Source: Pseudomonadota bacterium (lineage in GTDB: Bacteria; Pseudomonadota; Alphaproteobacteria; Rhizobiales; Beijerinckiaceae). Taken from it: a stretch of DNA of 64,000 nt. The stretch spans positions 1-64,000 of the forward strand of contig JAEXGT010000101.1 in the NCBI GenBank assembly GCA_023450615.1, in the 5' to 3' direction. Below the pieces are notes generated by a model. It saw only the letters and a program-made list of their open reading frames with translations. It was not told the DNA's origin and made no database searches. Below are positions 38,137 through 46,970 of the stretch, piece by piece. Within the stretch, counting starts at the first letter, position 1; every line of letters begins with the position of its first letter. Position numbers and translations under genes: made by a program.

Positions 38137-38679
38137 TTAGCGCGGCGCCAGCACCATGACGACCTGACGGCCCTCGAAGTTCGGCTCCATTTCGACCTTG
38201 GCGATATCGCCCACATCGGCCTTGACCCGGTCGAGAACCTTGAGGCCGAGGGACTGGTGCGCCATTTCGCGGCCACGGAAGCGCAGGGTGATCTTCACCT
38301 TGTTGCCTTCCTCGAAGAAGCCCTTCATGGCCTTCATCTTCACGTCGTAATCGTGGTCGTCGATGCCTGGGCGCAGCTTGATTTCCTTGACCTCGACGGT
38401 CTTCTGCTTCTTGCGCGCCTCGGCGGCCTTCTTCTGTTCCAGGAAGCGGAATTTGCCGTAATCGAGGATCTTGCAGACCGGAGGGGTCGCGTTCGGCGAG
38501 ATTTCCACCAGGTCAAGGCCAGCATCCTCCGCAATGCGCATGGCATCGAAGAAGGGCATTACGCCTCGATTCTGTCCGGTGTCATCGATCAGCTGAACTT
38601 CGCGGACGCCGCGAATGTCTCGGTTTGCGCGCGGCCCGTCTTTTTGCGGCACCGGCATCGGTCTCATTGGTCGGCGAAT
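38137..38679 (-). CDS. infC: Translation initiation factor IF-3 (ATT start)
   Basis: The 180-residue factor binds the 30S subunit and discriminates against non-canonical start codons. Domains: N-terminal IF3 (GPRANRDIRG to about 85) and C-terminal IF3 with KMKAMKGFFEEGNKVKITLRF. The start is assigned to ATT at 38679-38677: AGGAG lies nine bases before it and the added residues IRRP match the usual IF3 N-terminus. The in-frame ATG at 38667 has no ribosome site. A rare start codon lets IF3 repress its own translation, as in E. coli where infC uses AUU. Confidence 0.93.
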   Translation of the reverse strand: MRRPMRPMPVPQKDGPRANRDIRGVREVQLIDDTGQNRGVMPFFDAMRIAEDAGLDLVEISPNATPPVCKILDYGKFRFLEQKKAAEARKKQKTVEVKEIKLRPGIDDHDYDVKMKAMKGFFEEGNKVKITLRFRGREMAHQSLGLKVLDRVKADVGDIAKVEMEPNFEGRQVVMVLAPR

Positions 38680-38794
38680 GGCTCGTATCTCCTGTTTGAG
38701 GGCTCAGTTGAGGGCAGCGGACGCTCCCGAAAGCTCCACCGAATGCTCAACATTGCCGAGAATGATCTGACATTTCGCGCAAAATAGCGGGAAG

Positions 38795-40039
38795 TCAACT
38801 TGTTCTGTGGGCAGACCAGCTATCCAGGAGGGCTGAATACACATTGAGCGTGCTCGAAATCATCCGTTCGAGGGAGAAGTGGCGCTCCACATGGGCTCTT
38901 GCCCGGCTGCTCAAAGCGATTCTGGCGCTGGCGCCCAGATTCAGGGCGGCCCCGACAGCCTCGGCCAGGGCATCGGCATCGCCAGCGGGCACTCGCCAGC
39001 CCGTCCGGTCCTGCTGGGGAACAGTCGGTGGGGCCAATACCGTCTCCGGCACAGCCCCGAGATCGGACACGACCACAGGGGTTCCCATGGCCTGCGCCTC
39101 CACCGCCGAACGGCCGAAGGCTTCCGGCTCCGTCGAGGGCACGGTGACCACCGCCGCCGCCAGGAAGGCTGCCGGCATGTCCGTGCAATGGCCGACCCGG
39201 CGTACGATACCCTTCAGTTTCCTAGCTTCGATCAGGCTGTCGAGTTCCTTCACATAGGAATCCCGTCCCTGCGGATCGCCCGCCAGGATATAGGCGACAT
39301 CGGTCATGCCGGCATCGCGCAGCTTGGCCGCTGCCTCGATCAGCACCTTCTGGCCCTTCCAGCCTGTGAGCCGGGCCGCGAGCAGCACCACACGTTCATG
39401 AGGCGCCACGTCCCACGTCTTGCGCAACGCCTCGATTCGCTCCGGCGCCACCGCGGCGGGGGCGAATTTCAGGAAATCCGTGCCCCGGTAGATCACCCCG
39501 ATCCGGTCGGCGGCCTGGGGGTAATGGGAGCGGATCAGGCTGCTCGTATATTGCGAGTTGGCGATGACCACGTCGCCCCGGGCCATGACCGAATTGTAGA
39601 GAACCTTCACCGAGGAGCGGCCCGCATAGCTGCCGTGATAGGTGGTCACGAAAGGAATATTGAGGCTGCGCGCCGCGCCCAGGGCCACCCAGGCCGGAGC
39701 CCGGGAGCGGGCATGGATCAGCGACACTTTCTCCTTGTGGCAGATCCTGGCGAGCCTGCGTACGTTGAGGAACATGGAGAAAGGGTTCTTCGTCGCCGCC
39801 GGAAAGGGAATCCAGATGCCGCCCTTGGCCTGAAGCTCGCCGACGAGACGCCCGCCCTCGGTCGCCACCAGGGCGCGGGCGCCCGCGTTCACCAGCCCTT
39901 CGGCGATGTCCACAGTGGTGCGCTCGGCACCGCCGGCCTCAAGCTCCGGGATGATTTGAAGGATCGTCCGGCCTGCGAGCGGATGAATATGGGATGACGG
40001 GAACGATGCTCCTCCGCCGGGTCGCGCTGAAAAACTCAC
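38795..40039 (-). CDS. GT4 family glycosyltransferase
   Basis: The 414-residue protein has the GT-B fold of retaining GT4 enzymes. The N-terminal domain starts ILQIIPELEAGGAERTTVD near 27; the C-terminal nucleotide-sugar domain has LAARLTGWKGQ and the E-x7-E motif in EPEAFGRSAVEAQAMG. No membrane segment is visible. It probably adds a sugar to a surface polysaccharide or LPS. GTG at 40039 is preferred; an in-frame TTG at 40084 would add 15 residues. It lies 115 bases before infC and is divergent from the hydrolase gene. Confidence 0.88.
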   Translation of the reverse strand: MSFSARPGGGASFPSSHIHPLAGRTILQIIPELEAGGAERTTVDIAEGLVNAGARALVATEGGRLVGELQAKGGIWIPFPAATKNPFSMFLNVRRLARICHKEKVSLIHARSRAPAWVALGAARSLNIPFVTTYHGSYAGRSSVKVLYNSVMARGDVVIANSQYTSSLIRSHYPQAADRIGVIYRGTDFLKFAPAAVAPERIEALRKTWDVAPHERVVLLAARLTGWKGQKVLIEAAAKLRDAGMTDVAYILAGDPQGRDSYVKELDSLIEARKLKGIVRRVGHCTDMPAAFLAAAVVTVPSTEPEAFGRSAVEAQAMGTPVVVSDLGAVPETVLAPPTVPQQDRTGWRVPAGDADALAEAVGAALNLGASARIALSSRARAHVERHFSLERMISSTLNVYSALLDSWSAHRTS

Positions 40040-40119
40040 CGATGTAAGAGCCTTCTCATATGAAGTTGGGCAGAATCGCTTCAAACCCTTGCTTCAAAGC
40101 AGTTGAGGACAGGTTAACC

Positions 40120-40881
40120 ATGCAGCAAAGCGTCACAGTCGGGTCTGGTTCCGACGAACGTCGGATCGCCGTGATCAACCGCGAGGGCAAAGGGCCGCCC
40201 GTCATGTGGATCGGCGGCTTCAAATCCGACATGCGGGCCACGAAGGCCTCGGCCATCGATTCCTGGGCCGAGGCTCAGGGCCGCGCCTTCCTGCGCTTCG
40301 ACTACAGCGGCCACGGCGAATCGGGCGGCGATTTCGAACAGGGCACCATCTCCCGCTGGCTGGAGGAGGCGCTTGCCGTCATGGAGCGATTCCTGAAGGA
40401 GCGGCCCATTCTGGTAGGCTCGTCCATGGGGGGCTGGATCTCCCTGCTTGCCGCGCGCCATCTCATGGAAAAGCGCCCTGCCCTCTCGCCTGCCGGCATC
40501 GTGCTCATCGCGCCCGCAACGGACATGACTGAAAGCCTGATGTGGAAGCGCTTTCCGGAAAACCTCCAACGGGCAGTGGAGGAGACGGGCGTCTATTACC
40601 GCCCGTCCGCCTATTCGGAAGATCCCTACCCGATCACGAAGAAGCTGATCGAGGACGGGCGCCGGCACCTCCTGCTCGGCAAGCCGATCCAGACCGGCTG
40701 CCCCGTGCATATCCTGCAAGGCATGGAAGACCCTGACGTGCCGTGGAACCACGCGCTCCAACTCGTCGAGCACCTGCCGGGCGACAGTGTTTCCCTGACG
40801 CTTATCAAGGACGGCGACCACCGCCTCTCGCGGGACGAGGATATCGAGCGGCTGATCGCCGCCATCGCGGCGATCGCGTGA
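40120..40881 (+). CDS. Alpha/beta hydrolase
   Basis: The 253-residue enzyme has the nucleophile elbow GSSMGG (Ser near residue 105), an oxyanion-type region FDYSGHGESGG near 68-78, an acid in EDPDVPW, and a catalytic His in DGDHRLS near 235. It resembles small carboxylesterases and acyl-protein thioesterases of the ABHD10 kind. The ATG at 40120 is preferred over 40060, which would overlap the divergent promoter area. No secretion signal; substrate unknown. Confidence 0.88.
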   Translation: MQQSVTVGSGSDERRIAVINREGKGPPVMWIGGFKSDMRATKASAIDSWAEAQGRAFLRFDYSGHGESGGDFEQGTISRWLEEALAVMERFLKERPILVGSSMGGWISLLAARHLMEKRPALSPAGIVLIAPATDMTESLMWKRFPENLQRAVEETGVYYRPSAYSEDPYPITKKLIEDGRRHLLLGKPIQTGCPVHILQGMEDPDVPWNHALQLVEHLPGDSVSLTLIKDGDHRLSRDEDIERLIAAIAAIA

Positions 40882-40898
40882 AGGTGGATGGGTGAGCC

Positions 40899-41165
40899 TT
40901 AATGCAGGCTCACCGTCGTCAGGTCGTGCGCCCAGGCATTGGCGACCGCCGCATCACGGCTGTCCGTCACCAGGATGGGTTCGCCACTGGCGGAGAGAAG
41001 GGCGTAGAGATCCATTCCGGGCTGCAGCTTGGGAGCCTGCGGGAAGAGCCGCGCCACATCATCGGAGCTCAAGGGCTTCACATAGGCCATCTCGCCGAGG
41101 CCCAGATTAGCCAGCTCGGCCACATCCAGAGGCCCGCCGGCATGATTATTGGTATTGTAGTTCAT
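40899..41165 (-). CDS. DUF1150 family protein
   Basis: The 88-residue protein matches DUF1150, a small alphaproteobacterial family of unknown function that accompanies hsp20 genes. The conserved part includes LANLGLGEMAYVKPLSSDDV near 22-41 and the closing VTDSRDAAVANAWAHDLTTVSLH-like region at 65-88. It starts 25 bases after the hsp20 stop with AAGGAGAC before the ATG, so it is coexpressed with the chaperone. A longer in-frame reading to 41348 lies within hsp20 and is rejected. Confidence 0.88.
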   Translation of the reverse strand: MNYNTNNHAGGPLDVAELANLGLGEMAYVKPLSSDDVARLFPQAPKLQPGMDLYALLSASGEPILVTDSRDAAVANAWAHDLTTVSLH

Positions 41166-41190
41166 GGCCGTCTCCTTACGGATGCCGCCG

Positions 41191-41625
41191 TCACACCTTG
41201 TCCGAGGCGATGATGTTGATCTTGCGAACGATCCGCTCCGGCTCGGGCCGGACAAGGTCGATCGACAACAGGCCATTGGACAGGTCTGCGCCCAGAACCT
41301 CCATGCCATCGACGAGGAGGAAGGTGCGCTGAAACTGGCGGGCGGCAATGCCGCGATGAAGGAAGTGCCTGGTCTTGTCGTCGGTCTGACGCCCCCGGAT
41401 GACGAGTTGGTTCTCTTCCAGGGTCACTTCGAGCTGATCCTGGGTGAAGCCAGCGACAGCCAAGGTAATGCGTAGACGCTCGGGAGCGTGCTCGGTACGA
41501 GGCAAACGCTCGATATTGTAGGGCGGGTAGCCATCCCCTGCTGCTTTTGCGACCCGGTCGAGCGCCTGCTCGATCTCGTCGAAGCCCAACAGAAACGGAT
41601 GCCCAAACGGCGACTGACGCGACAT
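41191..41625 (-). CDS. Small heat shock protein Hsp20 (IbpA type)
   Basis: The 144-residue chaperone has the alpha-crystallin domain at about 38-130: YNIERLPRTEHAPERLRITLA begins it, LEENQLVIRGRQ is the beta5-beta6 part, and ARQFQRTFLLVDGMEVLGADLSNGLLSIDL carries the conserved A-x-x-x-N-G-L-L box (residues 104-120). It binds unfolding proteins during heat stress. No clear ribosome site precedes its ATG; the leader contains two hairpins and a possible RpoH promoter. Confidence 0.93.
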   Translation of the reverse strand: MSRQSPFGHPFLLGFDEIEQALDRVAKAAGDGYPPYNIERLPRTEHAPERLRITLAVAGFTQDQLEVTLEENQLVIRGRQTDDKTRHFLHRGIAARQFQRTFLLVDGMEVLGADLSNGLLSIDLVRPEPERIVRKINIIASDKV

Positions 41626-41661
41626 AGTCGAAGCCCAAGGTTAGAGGCACTTCGGTTGAAT

Positions 41662-41704
41662 GTGAGCCCGCTCATGCGGCACTCACGCAGTCGCTTTCGG
41701 CGAC
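41662..41704 (-). promoter_or_regulatory. Two tandem hairpins in the hsp20 leader
   Basis: On the minus strand GTCGC-CGAAA-GCGAC (41704-41690) is followed by GTGAG..CCGC-ATGA-GCGG..CTCAC (41686-41662). They lie 37-80 bases before the ATG. Rhizobial small heat-shock genes often use structured thermosensing leaders (ROSE type), but the canonical ROSE 3' hairpin covering the ribosome site is not evident here. Confidence 0.4.
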
Positions 41705-41713
41705 CGCTGTCTG

Positions 41714-41746
41714 CAATATGGATATGCTTTCAGAGCGGATCAAGAC
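41714..41746 (-). promoter_or_regulatory. Possible RpoH promoter of hsp20
   Basis: TCTTGATC on the minus strand (41745-41738) and a CATATCCATATTG region ending at 41714 resemble the heat-shock sigma-32 pattern (CTTGAA, about 13-15 bases, CCCCAT). The transcript would start roughly 85 bases before hsp20. Confidence 0.35.
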
Positions 41747-41801
41747 CCTGACCGACGCTCCATAATACGAGCACACAACTTGCATTTTCCCATGATCCGA
41801 T

Positions 41802-41820
41802 GATGCTATTATATAGCATC
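41802..41820. repeat. Inverted repeat just before the RTX gene
   Basis: GATGCTAT and ATAGCATC pair around TAT and end directly at the AAAGGAG ribosome site. It could be an operator or a translation-controlling hairpin. Confidence 0.55.
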
Positions 41821-41833
41821 AAAGGAGATGAGC

Positions 41834-42607
41834 ATGGCGACTGTACATTGGACATCTAGCATCTATGGATTTGATTTTAGAATAATGATACTGGAAGGCA
41901 TCGCCTCTGGACCTATTTTTGGCAAAAATGTCACCTCCTTCGAAGTAATTAATAGCGGCCCAGGAGGATATGGCCCTGCAAAGGATATTTACGTAGGCAC
42001 ATTTACATATGGAACTATGTCGACAGACGTAAGCGGCAGAGTTAAATCCATTGCACGCAAAGAAAACAATTTTACGAGCACTGTTTCAGGGTTTGACATC
42101 GACGTTAAAGACATTATTGCTGCCGCAGCCACCCCCTCAAAAGCTGACGATATTGCTTTGTGGGCGGCTTCTTTTTCCGGGAATGATGTGATCACCGGGG
42201 GCAAGGCCCGGGACCTCCTAGAAGGCCTTGCAGGCAATGACAAACTTAAGGGTGGTCTAGGAGCTGATAAGCTTTATGGCGGAAGCGGTGCGGACGTCTT
42301 TATTTTCTCATCCACTAAGGACAGCACAGCTGCAGCAAGCGGTCGCGATTCAATTTATGATTTCTCATCCCGACAGAAGGACAAAATCGACCTAAAGAGC
42401 ATCGACGCCAGCACTAAATCGGGCGGGAACCAAGCCTTCAAATTTATTGGTACCCAAGCATTTCACAAAAAGGCTGGCGAGCTACGCTGGGAAAAAGCGA
42501 AAAGCGGATCATATGTTTATGGCGATGTGAATGGAGATGGCAAAGCCGATTTGTCTATCTTCCTGAAGAATGTATCCAAACTTTCCAAAGCCGATTTCTA
42601 TCTCTGA
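41834..42607 (+). CDS. Small RTX calcium-binding repeat protein
   Basis: The 257-residue protein has a novel N-terminal region of about 115 residues followed by RTX nonapeptide repeats at about 116-152 (FSGNDVITGG, LAGNDKLKGGLGADKLYGGSGADVFIF in pieces) and a serralysin-type C-terminal segment (DSIYDFSSRQKDKIDL; GDVNGDGKADLSIFL, ending KADFYL). Such C-termini direct type I secretion. No type I exporter genes are nearby. The start at 41834 is six bases after AGGAG. GC is low (54 G/C of 120 at 41941-42060), suggesting horizontal origin. Confidence 0.88.
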   Translation: MATVHWTSSIYGFDFRIMILEGIASGPIFGKNVTSFEVINSGPGGYGPAKDIYVGTFTYGTMSTDVSGRVKSIARKENNFTSTVSGFDIDVKDIIAAAATPSKADDIALWAASFSGNDVITGGKARDLLEGLAGNDKLKGGLGADKLYGGSGADVFIFSSTKDSTAAASGRDSIYDFSSRQKDKIDLKSIDASTKSGGNQAFKFIGTQAFHKKAGELRWEKAKSGSYVYGDVNGDGKADLSIFLKNVSKLSKADFYL

Positions 42608-42617
42608 TCAGAGATAG
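42598..42617 (+). terminator. Perfect 20-bp palindrome over the RTX stop codon
   Basis: CTATCTCTGA is followed by its exact complement TCAGAGATAG, so the palindrome covers the TGA. GTCTTTTC follows, a weak T-run. It may terminate transcription of the RTX gene. Confidence 0.45.
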
Positions 42618-42702
42618 AATGGTCTTTTCGCAATCCAACGCAGGCGGATACCCCCTAACAGCCCGCGCCTAGGCCGTCAGAGGGAGCAAGAAGCCCTAGC
42701 TA

Positions 42703-44103
42703 TCAGACCTGCGTCTTCCACCAGGCGACCTGCTCGGCCACGCGGACCGGAGAGGTGCCGCCGAAGCTGGTGCGGGAGCGGACGGAATTCTCGACGCTCA
42801 GCACATCGAAAATTCCCTTATGGATACGCGGCTCGACGGCCTGCATGATCTCCAGCGGCAGCTCCTCCAGGGTGCAGCCCCGCGTCTCCGCCTCGGAGAC
42901 GATTCGGCCCGTCACATGGTGCGCATCGCGGAATGGAATCCCAAGATCGCGCACGAGCCAATCGGCAAGGTCGGTGGCCGTGGAGAACCCGGCGCCCGCC
43001 ACCGCCGCCATGCGCTCCGGCACCGGTGAGAGATCCTCGATCATGCCAGTCATGGCAGCGAGTACGATCTCGATGCTGTCGGCCGCATCGAAGACCTGCT
43101 CCTTGTCCTCCTGCATGTCCTTGGAATAGGTCAGCGGCAGGCCCTTCATCATGGTCAGCACGGCCATGAGCGAGCCGAAGATACGGCCCGACTTGCCGCG
43201 CACCAGCTCCGCCGCATCAGGATTGCGCTTCTGCGGCATCATGCTCGAACCGGTGGTCCAGCGGTCCGGAAGCTTCACGAAGCCGAAGGGCGCAGACATC
43301 CAGATGATAATCTCTTCAGCAAGCCGCGACAGGTGCACGGCGCAGATGGACGCCGCCGACATGAATTCGAGCAGGCTGTCGCGATCCGACACGGAATCGA
43401 GCGAGTTGCGCGTGGGGCCGTCGAAGCCGAGCGCCTTCGCGGTCATATGCCTGTCGATGGGGAAGGACGTGCCGGCGAGCGCGCCCGCGCCGAGCGGGCA
43501 TTCGTTGAGGCGCTTGCGGGAATCGCGGATGCGGCTGCGGTCGCGGCCGAACATCTCCACATAGGCCATGAGATGATGACCGAAGGTCACCGGCTGCGCG
43601 CTCTGGAGATGCGTGAAGCCGGGCATCACGGTCGCCACGTTCTTCTCCGCTTTGTTCAGCAGCGCCTTGATCAGATTCGTGAGCTGCTCTTCCGTACGGT
43701 CATGGGCATCGCGCATCCAAAGACGGATGTCGACGGCCACCTGATCGTTGCGGCTGCGGGCTGTGTGCAGGCGGGCAGCGGGGTCGCCCACGATCTCGCG
43801 AAGCCTGCTCTCGACGTTCATGTGAATGTCTTCAAGCGCCTTGGAATAGGTGAAATTTCCTGTCTCGATCTCGCCGAGCACCCGCTGCAGCCCCTGGTGG
43901 ATGGCATCCCGGTCGCTTTCGGCGATGATGCCCTGCTTGGCGAGCATGGCGCTATGAGCGATAGAGCCCTGGATGTCCTGGGCATAGAGGCGCTTGTCGA
44001 AGTCAATGGAGGCGTTGATCGCTTCCATGAGCGCGCTCGGCGAGGACGAGAACCGCCCACCCCACATGGTGTTGGCACCAGACTTCTTGGCTTCTTCGGA
44101 CAC
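42703..44103 (-). CDS. argH: Argininosuccinate lyase
   Basis: The 466-residue enzyme splits argininosuccinate into arginine and fumarate, the last step of arginine synthesis. It belongs to the fumarase/aspartase superfamily: HTARSRNDQVAVD near 108-120, the signature GSSMMPQKRNPD near 284-295 with the flexible catalytic loop, and HHLMAYVEM. Length is standard. It stands alone, convergent with the RTX gene and divergent from the peptide transporter. Confidence 0.96.
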   Translation of the reverse strand: MSEEAKKSGANTMWGGRFSSSPSALMEAINASIDFDKRLYAQDIQGSIAHSAMLAKQGIIAESDRDAIHQGLQRVLGEIETGNFTYSKALEDIHMNVESRLREIVGDPAARLHTARSRNDQVAVDIRLWMRDAHDRTEEQLTNLIKALLNKAEKNVATVMPGFTHLQSAQPVTFGHHLMAYVEMFGRDRSRIRDSRKRLNECPLGAGALAGTSFPIDRHMTAKALGFDGPTRNSLDSVSDRDSLLEFMSAASICAVHLSRLAEEIIIWMSAPFGFVKLPDRWTTGSSMMPQKRNPDAAELVRGKSGRIFGSLMAVLTMMKGLPLTYSKDMQEDKEQVFDAADSIEIVLAAMTGMIEDLSPVPERMAAVAGAGFSTATDLADWLVRDLGIPFRDAHHVTGRIVSEAETRGCTLEELPLEIMQAVEPRIHKGIFDVLSVENSVRSRTSFGGTSPVRVAEQVAWWKTQV

Positions 44104-44311
44104 TGTGTTTCACCCAAGTTTTAAGGTCTGCAAGCCTTTGCCACAGGTCACTCCCCAAGGCAAAGCCGTTACAAGGCTGCACTGGCTTTAAGCAGGTTGC
44201 GCAATGTTTGCCAGTTTAAAACCAGTTGCTAGACTCGACAGAGACAATGTGATTTGCATTCATATGGTTGGCTTTAAGAAGGCGCATTCAGCGCCACAAG
44301 GGAACTGGCCT

Positions 44312-45907
44312 ATGAAGAGACTTCCGAAATTCCTCCTATCCGCCGCGCTGGTCGCCACCATGGCAACCTCGTTCTCTGCCGTTAAGGCAGCAACGCCTCC
44401 AGACACCCTGGTCCAGGCCTGGCAGATGGACGACATCATCACCCTCGATCCCGCCGAGGTCTTCGAGTTCACGGCTTCCGAGCTTCTGGGCAACACCTAT
44501 GAGCGCCTGATCGCCTATGACTACAAGGACGTGTCCAAGCTCTACGGCGAGGTCGCAGAATCCTGGACTGTCTCCCCCGATGGCAAGACGTTCACGTTCA
44601 AGATCCGCCAGGGCAAGAAGTTCGCCTCCGGCAACCCGCTGACGGCTGAGGACGCCGTGTACTCGCTTCAGCGCGCCGTGCTCCTCGACAAGTCTCCGGC
44701 CTTCATTCTCGGCCAGTTCGGCTTCACGAAGGACAACGTGAAGGACAAGATCAAGCAGACCGGCCCGTACGAGTTCACCATGGAACTCGACAAAGCCTAT
44801 GCGCCGACTTTCGTCCTGTACTGCATGACCTCCAGCGTCGCATCGGTCGTCGACAAGAAACTCGTCATGCAGAACGAGAAAGACGGCGACATGGGCTATA
44901 ACTGGCTGAAGACCAAGTATGCCGGGTCCGGTCCCTTCTCGATCCGCGACTGGAAGGCGAACGAAGTTGTCGTCCTGGAGCGCAACCCCCATTACGACAA
45001 GAAGGCTCCCCTTGCCCGCGTGATCTACCGCCACATCAAGGAAACGGCCACGCAGCGCCTGATGCTTGAAAAAGGCGACGTCGATATCGCCCGCAACCTG
45101 AACCCGGAAGAGATCGAAGCTCTTTCGAAGAACGCGGACATCAAGGTCGATTCCGGTCCGAAGGGCGGCCTCTGGTATCTCGGCCTGAACCAGAAGAATC
45201 CGAACCTCGCGAAGCCTGAAGTTCGCGAAGCCCTCAAGTACCTCGTCGATTATGCGGCCATCGCCGACACGATCATGAAGCACAAGGGCACCGTCCATCA
45301 GGCCTTCCTGCCCAAGGGCTTCCTGGGCGCCGACACGACGAACCCCTACAAGCTCGACGTCGCCAAGGCGAAGGAGCTTCTCGCCAAGGCCGGCCTGAAG
45401 GACGGCTTCACCGTAACCATGGACACCCGCTCCACCGCCGACGTCACCGGCACGGCGCAGGCTATCCAGGCGACCTTTGCTCAGGCAGGCGTGAAGCTCG
45501 AGATCATCCCGGGCGACGGCAAGCAGACCCTGACCAAGTATCGCGCCCGCCAGCACGACATCTATATCGGCCGCTGGGGCGCAGACTATCAGGATCCGAA
45601 CACCAACGCCGATACCTTCGCAGCGAACGACGACAACTCGGACAACGCGAAGGCGAAGCCGCTGTCCTGGCGTAACGCTTGGGATCCGGGCCCGCTCACG
45701 GCCAAGACCCGCGCGGCCGTTCTCGAGAAGGACGCCGAGAAGCGCGCCGCGATGTACAAGGAGCTGCAGCAGGCAGTCCTGAAGGATGGTCCGTTCATCA
45801 TCTATCTTCAGGAAATCGAAGTCGCGGCTCAGCGCAAGAATGTCGATGGCTTCATCATCGGCCCGTCGTTCGACACCAACAGCGTGGCACAAGCCAAGAA
45901 GAACTAA
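44312..45907 (+). CDS. Peptide ABC transporter substrate-binding protein (family 5)
   Basis: The 531-residue protein has a Sec signal peptide (KFLLSAALVATMATSFSAVKA) and the family 5 fold: TLDPAEVFEFTASELLGNTYERL near 40-62, VSPDGKTFTFKIRQGKKF, and GPFSIRDW. It would deliver di- or oligopeptides to the following DppBCDF-like complex. The ATG at 44312 with AAGGGA upstream is preferred over an in-frame start at 44204. Specificity is unknown; the M19 dipeptidase at the end of the operon hints at dipeptides. Confidence 0.92.
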   Translation: MKRLPKFLLSAALVATMATSFSAVKAATPPDTLVQAWQMDDIITLDPAEVFEFTASELLGNTYERLIAYDYKDVSKLYGEVAESWTVSPDGKTFTFKIRQGKKFASGNPLTAEDAVYSLQRAVLLDKSPAFILGQFGFTKDNVKDKIKQTGPYEFTMELDKAYAPTFVLYCMTSSVASVVDKKLVMQNEKDGDMGYNWLKTKYAGSGPFSIRDWKANEVVVLERNPHYDKKAPLARVIYRHIKETATQRLMLEKGDVDIARNLNPEEIEALSKNADIKVDSGPKGGLWYLGLNQKNPNLAKPEVREALKYLVDYAAIADTIMKHKGTVHQAFLPKGFLGADTTNPYKLDVAKAKELLAKAGLKDGFTVTMDTRSTADVTGTAQAIQATFAQAGVKLEIIPGDGKQTLTKYRARQHDIYIGRWGADYQDPNTNADTFAANDDNSDNAKAKPLSWRNAWDPGPLTAKTRAAVLEKDAEKRAAMYKELQQAVLKDGPFIIYLQEIEVAAQRKNVDGFIIGPSFDTNSVAQAKKN

Positions 45908-45914
45908 TTTCTCA

Positions 45915-46970
45915 ATGGCATCATCAATCGCAACCGGGAGCGGAGGGCACGAAGCCCTCCGCTTCTATCTTACGAAGATCATTCAATTTGCTCTCGTGCT
46001 GGCGACGACCCTTCTGGGGCTTGTTGCCGTCACCTTCCTGATCGGCCGCGTCGTTCCCATCGATCCCGTGATCGCCATCGTCGGCGACAGGGCTCCCGCG
46101 CACGTCTACGAGCGCGCCCGTCAGGAACTCGGCCTCGATTTGCCTCTCATCCAGCAATTCTGGATCTATCTGAAGAAAGCTGTCAGCGGCGACTTCGGCA
46201 ATTCTGTTCTCACCACCAATCCGGTTTTGACGGACATCGCCAATGCCTTTCCGGCGACGTTCGAACTGGCGACGCTGGGTACGCTCATCGGAACGCTCAT
46301 CGGCATTCCGCTCGGCGTTCTCGCCGCCGTGAAGCGCGGCAGCCTTCTCGATCAATTCGTTCGTTTCATCGGCCTTGCCGGCTATTCCATTCCGATCTTC
46401 TGGCTCGGGCTCATGGGCCTGCTGCTGTTCTACGCCAAGCTCGGCTGGGTTGCCGGACCAGGGCGCATCGATGTCACCTATTCCTATCTCTACACGCCCG
46501 TCACCGGCATCGTGCTGATCGATACCGCGATGCAGGGTCAGTGGGATGCCTTCTGGGATGCGGTATCGCACATCATCCTGCCCGCTTGCCTGCTCGGCTA
46601 TTTCTCGCTCGCCTATATCAGCCGCATGACCCGCTCCTTCATGCTCAACGAACTGGCGCAGGAATATGTGATCGCGGCTCGCGTGAAGGGCCTGTCGGAA
46701 ATGCGCGTGATCTGGAAACATGCTCTGCGCAACGCCGCCGTGCCATTGGTGACCGTGATCGCGCTGTCATACGCGAACCTGCTCGAAGGCTCCGTGCTCA
46801 CCGAGACCGTGTTCGCGTGGCCGGGTCTTGGGCAATACATCACCAACTCCCTGCAGAACGCCGACATGAACGCCGTGCTGGGCGGAACACTGGCGATCGG
46901 CACCGTCTTCGTGCTGCTCAATCTCGTGTCCGATCTTCTCTATCGTCTGCTTGACCCGAGGACCCGCTGA
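45915..46970 (+). CDS. Peptide ABC transporter permease (DppB-like)
   Basis: The 351-residue inner-membrane permease has an N-terminal helix near 25-45, the periplasmic loop ending in FWIYLKKAVSGDFGNSV, and further helices. The coupling region YVIAARVKGLSEMRVIWKHA lies near 248-267. The ATG at 45915 follows the binding-protein stop by seven bases; earlier in-frame starts overlap that gene. Its TGA overlaps the next ATG by one base. Confidence 0.92.
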   Translation: MASSIATGSGGHEALRFYLTKIIQFALVLATTLLGLVAVTFLIGRVVPIDPVIAIVGDRAPAHVYERARQELGLDLPLIQQFWIYLKKAVSGDFGNSVLTTNPVLTDIANAFPATFELATLGTLIGTLIGIPLGVLAAVKRGSLLDQFVRFIGLAGYSIPIFWLGLMGLLLFYAKLGWVAGPGRIDVTYSYLYTPVTGIVLIDTAMQGQWDAFWDAVSHIILPACLLGYFSLAYISRMTRSFMLNELAQEYVIAARVKGLSEMRVIWKHALRNAAVPLVTVIALSYANLLEGSVLTETVFAWPGLGQYITNSLQNADMNAVLGGTLAIGTVFVLLNLVSDLLYRLLDPRTR

